DNA of 64,000 nucleotides, from contig NZ_CP074349.1 in NCBI RefSeq assembly GCF_018343775.1, positions 2,842,001-2,906,000 on the forward strand. Direction: 5' to 3'. Within the stretch, counting starts at the first letter, position 1; every line of letters begins with the position of its first letter. Position numbers and translations under genes: made by a program. The notes under the pieces are model-generated. The model saw nothing but the letters and a program-made list of their open reading frames with translations. It searched no databases and was not told the DNA's origin. Positions 36,901 through 47,500 of the stretch are shown in pieces. Origin of the DNA: Pseudomonas cichorii (GTDB lineage: Bacteria; Pseudomonadota; Gammaproteobacteria; Pseudomonadales; Pseudomonadaceae).

Positions 36901-36990
36901 AGCCTGTTGGTGATTCCGGTGATCTTTACCTACGTGGACGACCTGCTGCAGCTCTTCAAGCGCGCAACGAAGGCTTTTCAGCATGACTGA
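33943..36990 (+). CDS. RND efflux pump, inner-membrane transporter
   Basis: A 1015-residue resistance-nodulation-division pump with the usual twelve membrane segments and two large periplasmic loops. TM1 is near residues 9-28, the proton-relay Asp pair is in GILVDDAIVEVEN (TM4), and the second half repeats the fold (LLMLMGIVTKNSILLVDYAI). It exports a substrate using the proton gradient, together with the channel and fusion protein encoded just upstream. Next to an NRPS for an amphipathic lipopeptide, the product or its precursor is the likely cargo, as for PseC in P. syringae. Multidrug export cannot be excluded. Confidence 0.92.
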   Translation: MTLSSLSIRFPVPAIMLFILLGVLGFIGLQRLGIQDFPDLDLPTVTISASLEGAAPEQLETEVARKLEDRLSSLRLLKHVTTTITSGNVQINVSFAIEKDGNEALNEVRNVVDSAMAELPASLETPSVSRMTIHDTPVLTYVIDAPGMDEEALSWFVDNELSKHLQEVKGVAQVLRVGGVEREVQVDLDPTMMAGLGLGVADVETPLKAMEVDNSGGMAELGGARMAVRTLGGIEDPQALGAVDVPTGDGRSFALRQLATIRDHHAERHSLAFLDGKPVIGVQVIRSLGFSDVSMASGIREAVADFVARQPGISLTEISDSSASVLENYHDSMNLLYEGILLAVLVVWWFLRDPRAMLIVATALPLSIIPTFGLMYFAGFTLNTVSLLALALIIGILVDDAIVEVENIARHLRMGKSPREAAMEAADEIGLAVIATTVTLVAVFLPTAFMGGVAGKLFVQFGVTASAALLFSLMVARLLTPMMAAAFLKPVEHVEQDGWLMRRYLVWIHRSLEWRKTSMALAGLFFAGSLALIGFLPTSFLPAQDIARSTITLELPPGATLEQTASLARDASARLKSIQGIRHIFSMAGTAGSDAGDGAIVNRATLTVELARRQDRELSQTELEARMRDALRPLPGARISVGGDGNGEKLDIVLASEDGNLLERTALALEPQLRQLSGVGNIASSASLQAPEVQFRPDYTRAAQLGVTSQQIADTLRLATYGSYSSALGKINLSQRQVNLRVRMSPDLRGDLERIGQLRVNGRDGQVALASLGELSTGSGPAQIDRLDRQRYVTLSVELNGRSLGEVMNQARQLPGLAHLPAGVRLVEQGEVQLMSELFGSFGLTMAIGVFCIYAVLVLLFHDFLQPATILSALPLSLGGALLGLLACDLSFSLSSVIGLLMLMGIVTKNSILLVDYAILARRDFGMSRYDALLDACHKRARPILMTTIAMGAGMLPTAIGVGADPGFRQPMAVVVIGGLLTSTVLSLLVIPVIFTYVDDLLQLFKRATKAFQHD

Positions 36991-37043
36991 CCTGCGCGGA
37001 TCCGCTGTTCCAATCAACGCTAAAACCGAATGAGGGCATCAAC

Positions 37044-37649
37044 ATGAGTGGTTCAATCTTTCTGACGCTGCTTGCCGTGCTCGCGGTTCCCGGCCCGACC
37101 AATTCGCTGTTGTTCCAGACCGGCATGAACCGGGGGTTCAATGCGAAGTCACTGTTGTGGGTGGGGGCAGAGTGGCTGGCCTATATGATTCAGATCACGG
37201 CCTGGGGCCTGACCCTGGACCGGGTCGCTCGCGACTATCCCTGGGTGGCGACGCTCAGCAAGGCCTTTGCAGTGTGCTTCCTGTTCTATATTGCGATGAA
37301 ACTCTGGTCCATGGCACGTTCCGGCCAGCACGCTGATGATGCCCCGGGCCTATCACCGACAGGTTTGTTCGTTGCGACACTGACCAATCCCAAGGGGTTG
37401 TTCTTCGCCTCGTTCGTGGCACCTGCCGGTACTTTCCTGAGTAGTGCGGACTACCTGGCATTCATGAGCACTTTTACCGCTGTCGTCCTGCCGGTCGGTT
37501 CGGCCTGGGTCATCTTCGGCGCCTGCTTCGGCAGCCGGTTGAGTTCACCGCGTTCTTCGCAACTGTTGAACAAGGGCGTTTCCATGGTGATCGGCCTGTT
37601 CGCGACCGGTCTGCTTTACAACCTGGCTTCGCATTCGTTTACCGTCTGA
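37044..37649 (+). CDS. LysE/RhtB-family exporter
   Basis: A 201-residue inner-membrane protein with about six hydrophobic segments. VPGPTNSLLFQTGMNRGF near the N-terminus and ATLTNPKGLFFASFV in the middle are the conserved LysE/RhtB motifs. Members export amino acids or small amines. The gene starts 53 bp after the efflux-pump stop, without a visible terminator, so it may extend that transcript. Whether it relates to lipopeptide production (for example relief of diaminobutyrate or homoserine excess) is speculation. Confidence 0.82.
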   Translation: MSGSIFLTLLAVLAVPGPTNSLLFQTGMNRGFNAKSLLWVGAEWLAYMIQITAWGLTLDRVARDYPWVATLSKAFAVCFLFYIAMKLWSMARSGQHADDAPGLSPTGLFVATLTNPKGLFFASFVAPAGTFLSSADYLAFMSTFTAVVLPVGSAWVIFGACFGSRLSSPRSSQLLNKGVSMVIGLFATGLLYNLASHSFTV

Positions 37650-37701
37650 TGTCAGTGGAGTTTACCCGCGAACAGGCCAGTGCAGTTGTATTGCATGGCC
37701 T

Positions 37702-37757
37702 CTTCGCGAATGAATTTGCTCCCTCAGAATTGCGTAGGGGCGAATTCATTCGTGAAA
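37702..37757. repeat. Inverted pair of REP-like sequences with nearby hairpin
   Basis: CTTCGCGAATGAATTTGCTC begins at 37702 and the inverse GGGGCGAATTCATTCGTGAA ends at 37757, separated by about 10 bp. A further 7-bp stem (CGATCCT 37794-37800, AGGATCG 37809-37815) follows. The 216-bp gap between convergent LysE and DUF2158 genes holds nothing else. Confidence 0.65.
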
Positions 37758-37865
37758 AGTTGACGGTATATTATTCAGGAGTGTAAATAAAAACGATCCT
37801 GCAGAAAGAGGATCGGAAAGGTAATGGCAGGCAGGAGTTATTAATTAACTAATGCTGTTAGTGCT

Positions 37866-38075
37866 TTATTGTTGAATGATATCGCTCGAAGAGTGCGACG
37901 TGCGAATCAGTGAGTGGGCGGCGTAGAAACCCAATACTCTTCGGCTTTTGGCGCGGTACTCACAAGCCACCAGAGACGAGGCGGGCAGGGAATCCGCCGC
38001 TCCGGCATTGATTACCTGCATCTTCCTGCCTCCCGAGCGCAGACGTACGTATTCACCGGGTTCGAAGCTGTTCAT
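37866..38075 (-). CDS. DUF2158 (YodC-like) small protein
   Basis: A 69-residue protein beginning MNSFEPGEYVRLRSGGRKMQV, which is the DUF2158/YodC pattern (F.pGd.VrLkSGGp.MtV), followed by a short segment ending in GFYAAHSLIR. No signal peptide or membrane segment. The function of the family is unknown. The ATG at 38075 has AAGGA 7 nt upstream; longer in-frame starts lack a ribosome-binding site. It is divergent from the NRPS gene, and a 31-bp dyad (38091-38121) lies just upstream of its start. Confidence 0.7.
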   Translation of the reverse strand: MNSFEPGEYVRLRSGGRKMQVINAGAADSLPASSLVACEYRAKSRRVLGFYAAHSLIRTSHSSSDIIQQ

Positions 38076-38090
38076 GTCATCGTCCTTTTT

Positions 38091-38121
38091 GCGTGAAACT
38101 GCCCAAACGTTACTTTCACGC
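38091..38121. promoter_or_regulatory. Dyad upstream of the DUF2158 gene
   Basis: GCGTGAAA (38091-38098) and TTTCACGC (38114-38121) are exact reverse complements with 15 nt between them. The dyad starts 16 bp upstream of the DUF2158 ATG on the minus strand, where an operator overlapping the promoter would lie. Confidence 0.4.
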
Positions 38122-38152
38122 TTGTATTCGAGCATTGCAGAGCAAGGTTGTC

Positions 38153-38172
38153 TGTGGTGAGAAACGGGGACA
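38153..38172. promoter_or_regulatory. Imperfect syr-syp-box-like dyad (distal)
   Basis: TGTGGTG-N6-GGGGACA. Compared with the recalled syr-syp box consensus TGTCCCG-N6-CGGGACA, the right half matches 6/7 and the left half 4/7, with the exact 6-bp spacer. It is a weak site alone, notable because a better one follows 61 bp downstream. Confidence 0.3.
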
Positions 38173-38213
38173 AGCTCCGCATACTTATTGTTTGTACCTT
38201 ACGTCCTGTTTCT

Positions 38214-38233
38214 TGTCCGGGTATCCAGTGACA
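38214..38233. promoter_or_regulatory. Imperfect syr-syp-box-like dyad (proximal)
   Basis: TGTCCGG-GTATCC-AGTGACA matches the recalled syr-syp consensus TGTCCCG-N6-CGGGACA at 6/7 and 5/7 positions with the correct spacer, 155 bp upstream of the NRPS ATG. In P. syringae pv. syringae such boxes are bound by LuxR-type activators of the SalA/SyrF group. No such regulator gene is inside this window. Confidence 0.45.
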
Positions 38234-38388
38234 TACATGTACCTGAGCGCCTGATTAAAGTTCCCTCATATCTACCGAAGTCACTGACTATTCGAGACAG
38301 AACATATGACGATTTTTGCTGGAAACAAGGCGGTCAAGTGGGTGTTGGATCGGGTGTCCGGTTATTGCGTGATTCAAGGAGCAGTTGC

Positions 38389-41300
38389 ATGAACCAGTCC
38401 CTTTCCGTGCCTGACACTTACCCACTTACTGCCGCCCAGCGTGATATCTGGCTCGATCAGGCTGTAAACAGTGATATTCCTCTCTACAACCTGGTTGGAT
38501 ATGCCCCGATCAAGGGCAATATCGATGGCGAGCGTCTCCAGCGGGCTGCCACGAAACTGATTCGTCGCCACGATGCGTTGCGAATGGTGCTGTTGCATGG
38601 GACAGGTGACGATGGCCTGCCTGTACAGGCCTTTGTCGATCATCCGTCCTTGCAGATGACGCTGCATGATTTCTCCGGTCATGAGGACCCGGACACTGCG
38701 ATACGGGAATTCGTGAGAGCACGTGCCCAGGTACCGTTCAAGATGGACGGTTCGCCACTGATACGCATGCAACTGCTCCGGGTCAGCGAGAACCTGAGCT
38801 GTTTCTGTCTTGAAGCCCACCACCTGATAATCGATGGCTGGGGTATTTCGCTCCTGCTCACGGATCTGGCCGAACTCTATGAGGCAGATGACGCTTCTGA
38901 CGACTCGCAGGCGCCGTCCTACGTGCAATTCATTCAGGACGATATCGCCTACCGGTACTCGAAGCGTTATGCCCGTGATCAGGATTACTGGCTGAACAAG
39001 TACCAGGATGTACCCGAGCCGCTGCTGGAGCCGCGCCATCGGTCAGGCTCCGGTCTGGCGCCCTCGGGCCAGGTGTCGCGCAGTTACCCGCCAGCGTTGC
39101 TGGAGCGCATCGACCAGGTCGCACAGCCTCTGCAGTGCTCGCGCTTTCAGGTGTTGATGGCTGCGCTTTATGTGTACTTCATGCGTACATCCCGACGCGA
39201 AGAAGTGGTCCTCGGCCTGCCGATCCTCAACCGTTCCAATGCGAATTTCCGCAAGACCATGGGGCTGTTTACCCAGGTCAGTGCGGTGCGTCTGCGGTTC
39301 GATGCCGAACTGAGTTTCGGTGAGCTGGCGACTGAAATCGCCGGTGTTCTCAAACAGGACTACCGAAACCAGCGTTTTCCGCTAAGTGAAATGAACCGGT
39401 CCCTGGGCCTGTTGCGCGATGGTCGGGGCCAGGTCTTCGATGTGTCGGTTTCCTATGAGTTGACCGATCAGCGCCTGACTTTCGATGGGGCACCTGCATA
39501 CATCGTCAAATGCAACAGCGGTTATGAGCAGACGCCGCTGGCCATTTATATCCGCTCCAATGCACATACCGATGAGTTCTTCATGGACTTCATCTACAAC
39601 GAAGCGTTTTTCCAGGCTGATGAGGTCGAGAGCCTCGCCGAGCGCTTCATGCACATACTGGAGCAGGGGCTGCAAGACCCGAATCTTCAGGTGCGTGCCT
39701 TCAACCTGCCAACGCCTGCCGAGGCCCGGTTGTTTGAAGCATGGAACCAGAACCATGAGCAGGCTGCTGTACAGGACTATCAGACCATTCATGGCCAGTT
39801 CGAGGCGCAGGCACAGGCCCGTCCCGATGCGGTGGCGCTGCTGCATGAAGGCCAGAGTGTCACTTACGGCCAGCTCAACGCGCAGGCCAACCAGGTTGCG
39901 CATCGCCTGCGCCAGCTGGGTGCGGGTCCCGACAATCGCGTGGGGATCTGTGTCGACCGTGGCCCGCTGATGATCATCGGCCTGCTGGGTATCCTCAAGG
40001 CCGGTGCCGGTTATGTACCGCTGGATCCGGCCTATCCCCGGGAGCGTCTGACATTCATGCTTGACGACAGCATGCCGCTGGCGTTGTTGACCGAATCCGC
40101 ACACCTCGAACATTTGCCGACCCAGGACATTCCACTGCTGCTTCTGGATCAGCCCGAGGCTTCCGGTATTGCCGGGCAGTCTCAGGAAAACCCACAGGTT
40201 GTCGGGCTTGAACCCGAGCATCTGGCCTATGTGATCTATACCTCGGGTTCTACCGGGCTGCCCAAGGGCGTGATGGTCGAACACCGCAATGTCCTGCGCC
40301 TGTTCTCGGCAACCCGTGAATGGTTCGACTTCGGCACCGATGATGTCTGGGCGCTGTTTCACTCCTTCGCCTTCGACTTCTCCGTCTGGGAAATCTGGGG
40401 TGCGCTGTTGCATGGCGGCAGCCTGTTGCTGGTACCGCAACTCACGACGCGCTCACCTGAAGCCTGTTATGACCTGTTGTGCGAAGCCGGTGTCACGGTC
40501 CTCAACCAGACGCCGAGTGCCTTCCGGCAGATCATTGCTGCCCAGGGTGAAAACCCTCGCCCGCATGCATTGCGGCAGGTGATTTTCGGTGGTGAAGCGC
40601 TGGATACCAGCATTCTCAAACCCTGGTACGCGCGCCAGGCGAATGCCGCTACACAACTGTTCAACATGTACGGCATTACTGAAACCACCGTACACGTCAC
40701 TTGCTATCCATTGAGCAAGGACGATGTCGAAGGCGGTGTCAGCCCCATCGGCAAACGTATCCCGGACTTGCGTCTTTACCTGCTCGATGACCACGGCCAG
40801 CCGGTTCCACCGGGCGTCGTGGCCGAGCTGTATGTAGGCGGTGCCGGGGTTGCCAGGGGCTATCTGAACCGTCCCGAACTGAACACCGAACGTTTTCTGG
40901 CTGATCCCTTCGATGCCACTCCCCATGCACGGATGTACCGCTCGGGTGACCTGGCACGCTGGACGAAAGACGGCAGTCTCGACTATCTCGGGCGTAACGA
41001 TGATCAGGTGAAAGTCCGCGGATTCCGTATCGAGCTGGGTGAAATCGAAAGCCGTCTGGCGGCCTGCGCCGGTGTCCGCGAAGCCGTGGTGATTGCACGT
41101 CAGGACGAGCCGGGCGACAAGCGCCTGGTGGGTTATGTCATACCGGAAGCCGGTCAGTCACCGACAGCGGCCGATCTTCGCTCCGAGTTGCTGGAGAACC
41201 TGGCCGATTACATGGTGCCCACAGCCTTTGTACTCTTGTCCGATTTTCCCCTGACCACCAACGGCAAGCTGGACCGCAAAGCCTTGCCTGTGCCGGACGC

Positions 41301-41550
41301 CGAGGCCTTCGCACGACGTGAATACGAAGCGCCGCAAGGCCCGGTTGAAACGCTTCTGGCCGGCCTGTGGGGTGAATTGCTGGGTGTCGAGCGCATCAGC
41401 CGTCATGACCAGTTCTTCGAGCTGGGAGGTGACTCGCTGCGTGCGGTCAAGTTGATCGAGCGCATGCGTGAAGTCGGGCTGCACGTCGATGTGCGTGTCC
41501 TGTTCGGTCAGCCCACGCTGCGAGTGCTGGCTGCAACGGCAGGTTCGGGT
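38389..41550 (+). other. NRPS module 1: starter C - A(Thr) - T
   Basis: Residues 1-1054. The starter C domain (about 1-450, HHLIIDGWG) should join a fatty acid to the first amino acid. The A domain (about 471-967) has specificity residues D-F-W-N-I-G-M-V-H, the classic threonine code (from FDFSVWEIW, LNQTPS, VIFGGEA, NMYGITETTVH). The T domain reads LGGDS with Ser1016; every other complete T domain here reads LGGHS. Thr at position 1 is normally found as dehydrobutyrine in related peptides. Confidence 0.85.
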
Positions 41551-44500
41551 CGTGAAGTGGCGGTACCGGCCAACCTCATCGAGCCGGGTGTGCAGCGCAT
41601 TACCCCGCAGATGCTGCCACTGGCTCGCCTGAGCCAGGAGCAGATCGATGCGGTGGTGGCCGGAGTGCCCGGCGGTGTCGCCAATGTCCAGGATATCTAC
41701 GCGCTGGTGCCGTTGCAGGAAGGCATTCTCTATCACTATCTGTCGACACCCGAAGGCGATCCCTATCTGCTTCAGGGCACGCTGCGCATGGACAGCCGTG
41801 CTCATGTCGATTCATTCGTTCAGGCGTTGCAGGCCGTGGTTGCACGACACGACATCCTGCGCACCTCGATTGCCTGGGAAGGTCTGGACGAGCCGGTCCA
41901 GGTTGTCTGGCGCGAAGCGCCGCTGCGGGTTCATGAGCATGCACTGCACGTGATCGACGGCGATATTGCCGCTCAGTTGCAGGCCCGGCTCGATCCGCGT
42001 CACATGCGTTTCGATCTGCGCCAGGCGCCGTTGCTGGAGCTTCATCTGGCCCAAGATACCGCTCGAGGCGGCTGGGTTGCAGTGATTCTTCTGCATCACC
42101 TCATCGACGACGCGACTTCGCTGCGCATTCTGGGTATGGAAATCCAGGCTCATATCGACGGACGAAGTGCCGAGCTGGCGGCTTCTGTTCCGTACCGCAA
42201 CTATGTAGCCCAATCCCGTCTCGGCATCAGCCGCGAGGAACACGAGGCATTCTTCAGCTCGGCCCTGGGCGATGTAAACGAGCCGACGCTGCCGTTCGGC
42301 TTGCAGGATGTGCAGGGCGATGGCATTGCCATCGAGCAGGCCGTCGTGGCGCTGGACGATCAGCTCGCTCAGCGCCTGCGTGCCCATGCCCGTGAGCTGG
42401 GCGTCAGCAATGCCAGCATTCATCACCTGGCCTGGGGGCAGGTGGTCGGTCGATTGTCGGGGCGTGATGATGTGGTATTCGGGACCGTCCTGATGGGCCG
42501 CATGCAAGGCGGCCAGGACGCCGATCGCGCCCTGGGGATGTTCATCAACACGCTGCCGCTGCGTGTGCCGGCCCTGGGGGCGAGCATCAGGGCGGCGATT
42601 CGTACCACCCATGAGCGCCTGGCGGCCTTGCTCGGTCATGAGCATGCACCCTTGGCCCTGGCGCAACGTTGCAGTGGTGTGGCGGCGCCGACGCCGCTGT
42701 TCAGTGCCTTGCTCAACTATCGTCATGCCGCGGTGGGTGCTTCTGCCGGTGAGGCCACAACTGTTCTGAAATGGGCAGGTTTCGAGCTGTCGGGCGGTGA
42801 AGAACGCACCAACTTCCCGTTGTCGCTTTCGGTCGACGATCTGGGCGAGGCCTTCAGCCTGACGGTGCAGGTCGTGCCGGGGATCGGTGCCCATCGCATC
42901 GCCGATTACATGCATGCAGTCCTGGCCGAACTGGCCGATGCACTTGATCGTACTGGCGAGGTCGAGCTGCAGAGCCTGGCCTACATGCCCGATGCCGAGC
43001 GTCAGCAACTGCTGCATGGCTTCAATGCTTGTGATGAGGCATACGCTTCGGGTCTGCTGGTGCATCAATTATTCGAAGCCCATGCCGAGCAGCAACCGGA
43101 TGCACTGGCGGTGACTTTCGAGTCGCAGCGCGTGAGCTACGGCGAGTTGAATCGTCAGGCCAATCGTATCGCCCATAGGCTGCTGGAACTGGGCGTCGGT
43201 TTTGATGACCGGGTCGCCATCTGCTGCCGCCGTAGCCCGGAAATGATTGCCGGCCTGCTGGGCATTCTCAAGGCCGGGGCAGGGTATGTGCCGCTGGACC
43301 CGGATTACCCGGCAGAACGCCTGGAATACATGCTTAGCGATTCTGCCCCCAAGGCCGTGCTGAGCCAGGCCAGCGTTGCCGAACTCTTCAAGGACTCCAT
43401 CGTGCCCGGCGTGCTGCTCGACGGCCTGGCCGAAGGTGCGGAAGAGTTCAGCCGCCAGCCTGATCACAACCCGGAACTGGCCGCTCTGGGGCTTGCTCCG
43501 CAGCACCTTGCCTACGTCATTTATACCTCCGGCTCCACCGGTCAGCCCAAGGGCGTGGCCATGCCTCATGCGCCGCTGGTCAACCTGATGCAGTGGCAGC
43601 TCGCTGAAGGCATCAGAAGCGGTAACCCGGCCCCGGCCACCGTGCAATTCGCGGCCCTGGGCTTTGACGTGGCATTCCAGGAAATCTTCAGCACCCTGTG
43701 CGCCGGTGCGCCGCTGTCATTGATTCATGCCGACACTCGCCTGGACTTGCGCAAGCTTTACCTGCATCTGTGCGAGGCGCGCATCGAACGTCTGTACCTG
43801 CCATGCATCGCTTTGCAGGCCCTGGCCGAGGCGTTGATCGACTATCCGGCATTGCGCGAGCAAACCTGTGCCTTGCGCGAGGTCGTCACTGCCGGTGAGC
43901 AATTGCGTATCACGGCGCCGATCCGCGCCTTGTTCGAGCATTTGTCCGAATGCCGACTGCATAACCATTACGGCCCGACCGAATCCCATGTCACCACTTC
44001 GTGTACCCTGCCGGTGAATGTTGCGCACTGGCCAACCTTGCCAGCTATCGGCGTACCGGTGGCCAATACCCGCATTTACCTGCTCGATGCGCAGTTCCAG
44101 CCGGTTCCGGTGGGTGTTGCGGGTGAGATCTACATTGGCGGCATCTGTGTTGCACGCGGTTACCTGAACCGTGACGACCTGACTGCCGAGCGTTTCCTGC
44201 GCGATCCCTTTACAGACGGCCGCCTGTACAAGACCGGCGACCTGGGTTGCCGCAGCTCCGATGGTGTAATCGAGTACCTGGGCCGTAACGATGACCAGAT
44301 CAAGATCCGTGGTTTCCGGGTCGAACTGGGTGAAATCGAGTCTCGCCTGACCGATCATCTCTGCGTGCGTGATGCGGCGGTCGTGGCCCGTGAAGACAAT
44401 CCCGGCGACAAGCGCCTGGTTGCCTATTTCACCCAACAGCCAGGCCAGGAACCTGCTTCGGCCGACGTGCTGCGGGCTCACTTGCAGGCGTGTCTACCGG

Positions 44501-47500
44501 ATTACATGGTCCCGGCCGCTTATGTCGAACTGGAAAAAATGCCGGTATCGGCCAACGGCAAGCTGGACCGTCGTTCCTTGCCCGTGCCGGACGCCACGGC
44601 TTTTGTCAGTCAGGCTTATGAAGCACCGCGAGGCAACATCGAAACGACTCTGGCCGGTCTCTGGTCGCAGATACTGGGCGTCGCGCAGGTGGGTCGTCAC
44701 GATCACTTCTTCGAGTTGGGCGGCCACTCGCTGCTGGCGGTGAAGCTGATCGAGCGCATGCGTAAGCTGGATATGGAGGCCGATGTTCGCGTGCTGTTCA
44801 GCCAGCCGACCCTGTCTGCATTGGCAGCAGCGGTGGGTGGCGTCGAAGAGGCCCGGCAGATCCCGGACAACGGGATTCCCGAAGGTTGCGAGCACATCAC
44901 CGCGTCCATGCTGACCTTGCTGGATCTGGAGCAAAACGAGGTTGACCGGATCGTCGCCGCCATGCCGGGCGGTGCGGCCAATATTCAGGATATCTACCCG
45001 CTGGCTCCCTTGCAGGAAGGGATTCTCTATCATCATATTTCTGCGGAGCAGGGTGACCCCTACCTGTTGCAGGCTGCCTTTGCCATGGACAGCCGGGCAC
45101 AGCTCGACAGCTTCATCACGGCGTTGCAGAGCGTTATCGATCGTCATGACATCCTGCGCACCGCGTTGATCTGGGATGGCCTGGAGCAACCACTGCAAGT
45201 GGTGCTGCGCAAGGCTCGCCTGATCGTTGAAATCCTTGATCTGGATGCGTCTGCGGGCGATATCGCTAGCCAGTTGCAGGCCTTGTTCGACCCGCGTGAC
45301 CTGCGACTCGACCTGGGGCAGGCGCCGCTGATGCGTATGGCCTGTGCCCATGACGAAACAAACCAGCGCTGGGTCGCGATTTTGCTGTTCCACCACATTG
45401 CTCTGGACCATACCGCGCTGGAAGTGATGCAGCATGAAATGCAGCTCATCCTGAGTGGTGAATCGACCGGGCTCGAGATGCCAATGCCTTACCGGCGCTA
45501 TGTGGCACAGGCCCGGATGGCCGTCAGCCAGGCGGCCCATGAAAGCTTCTTCCGCGAGATGCTTACCGACGTTGACGAGCCGACATTGCCGCTGGGCCTG
45601 CAAGAGGTGCAGGGTGACGGTCGCGGTGTCGAGGAAAGCCGGTTCAAGCTGGATGCGGCCTTGAGTGCGCGCCTGCGTGGCCTGTCCCGCAAACTGGGTG
45701 TGAGCCCTGCAAGCCTGCACCATCTGGCCTGGGCTCAGGTGGTGGGCAATCTGTCGGGACGTAGTGATGTGGTCTTCGGCACGGTATTGCTGGGCCGTAT
45801 GCAGGCGGGCAGCGGTGCCGAGCGTGCCTTGGGGATGTTCATCAATACGCTGCCGGTGCGGGTTGCACTGGGTGCTGTCAGCGTCAGCCAGGGTGTACGC
45901 CAGACCCATGCGCGCCTGACTGCGCTGCTGGGCCACGAGCATGCATCCCTGGCGTTGGCCCAACGTTGCAGCGGCGTGCCGGCATCCATGCCGTTGTTCA
46001 GTGCTTTGCTCAACTATCGCCATAGTCCGATCCAGTCCGACGAAGAAGTCGAGCGCTGGGGCGGTGCAGAAGTACTCGAAGTGATGGAGCGGACCAACTA
46101 TCCGTTCATGCTGTCGGTGGATGATCTGGGCGAAGGTTTCCTGCTCACTGTGCAGACCGTGGCAGCCATTGCTTCGCAGCGTGTTGCGGGCTACATGAGC
46201 ACCGCACTGGAAAGCCTGGCTGATGCTCTGGAATCCGCGCCTGATCTGCCGTTGCATGCGCTGAAAATTCTGCCTGCACAAGAGCGGGACGAAGTGATTT
46301 CCGGATTCAATGCCACTCAGGCTCCGTATCCGCTCGATCAGACCGTTCATGGTTTGTTTGAGGCTCAGGTCGAGCGCACGCCTGATGCGATTGCGCTGGT
46401 GTTTGGCGATGAACATCTGAGCTATGGCGAACTGAATCAGCGGGCCAACCGTCTGGCGCATCATCTGCGCAGTCAGGGTGTGGTGCCGGATGCTCGTGTT
46501 GCGATCTGTGTCGAGCGCGGTATCGATATGGTGGTCGGCTTGCTGGCCATTCTGAAGGCGGGCGGCGGTTATGTGCCGCTGGATCCGGCGTATCCGCTGG
46601 AGCGTATTGCCTACATGCTGGAGGACAGTGCGCCGGCAGCGGTATTGGCCCAATCATCGACTTTGGACTTGCTGTCAGCCGCTGATGTACCTGTAATCAA
46701 TTTCGATCAGCCCGATTGGCAGGAAAAATCCGTCTCCAATCCGGTGATCGAGGGCCTGACGCCAGCCCATCTGGCTTACGTCATCTACACCTCGGGTTCT
46801 ACCGGTCTGCCTAAAGGCGTAATGATCGAGCATCGCAACACAGTCAACTTCCTGACCTGGGCGCAGCAGGCTTTTGAACCTGAAGTGCTGGCCAAGACGC
46901 TGTTCTCCACCTCGCTGAACTTCGACCTGGCGGTTTACGAGTGTTTTGCGCCGCTGATCTCGGGCGGCAGCATTGAAGTGGTCAAGAACGTACTGGCTCT
47001 GCAAGAAGGTCAGCATGATGTCACGCTGATCAACACCGTGCCTTCAGCCCTGAAAGCGCTGCTGGAGTCCGGTGGCCTTCAAGAGGGCGTGCATACCGTC
47101 AACGTCGCGGGTGAAGCGCTCAAAGGCTCGCTGGTGGAAAGCCTGTTTGAGCAAACCAGCGTCCAGCGTCTGTGCAACCTGTATGGACCTTCGGAAACCA
47201 CCACCTACTCGAGCTGGGTGGCCATGGATCGTGCAAACGGTTTTGCGCCGCATATCGGTAAACCGGTGGCCAATACCCAGTTCTACCTGCTGGACGAACA
47301 CCGCCAGCCCGTACCGTTTGGCGTGCCGGGCGAAATCTATATCGGCGGTGCCGGTGTGGCCCGTGGTTATCTGAATCGTGATGACCTGACCGCCGAACGC
47401 TTCCTTGAAGATCCGTTCAACGCCGGAGCGCGCATGTACCGCACTGGCGACCTGGGTCGCTGGTTGGCGGACGGGAATATCGAATATCTGGGTCGTAACG

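Larger units (their letters stand above)
38076..38388. other. Divergent promoter region of the NRPS and DUF2158 genes
   Basis: 313 bp without a gene. From left to right: the dyad GCGTGAAA-N15-TTTCACGC (38091-38121), a first syr-syp-like box (38153-38172), a second one (38214-38233), an abutting 8-bp palindrome TACATGTA (38234-38241), and the NRPS Shine-Dalgarno AAGGAG (38376-38381) 7 nt before the ATG. Confidence 0.6.
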
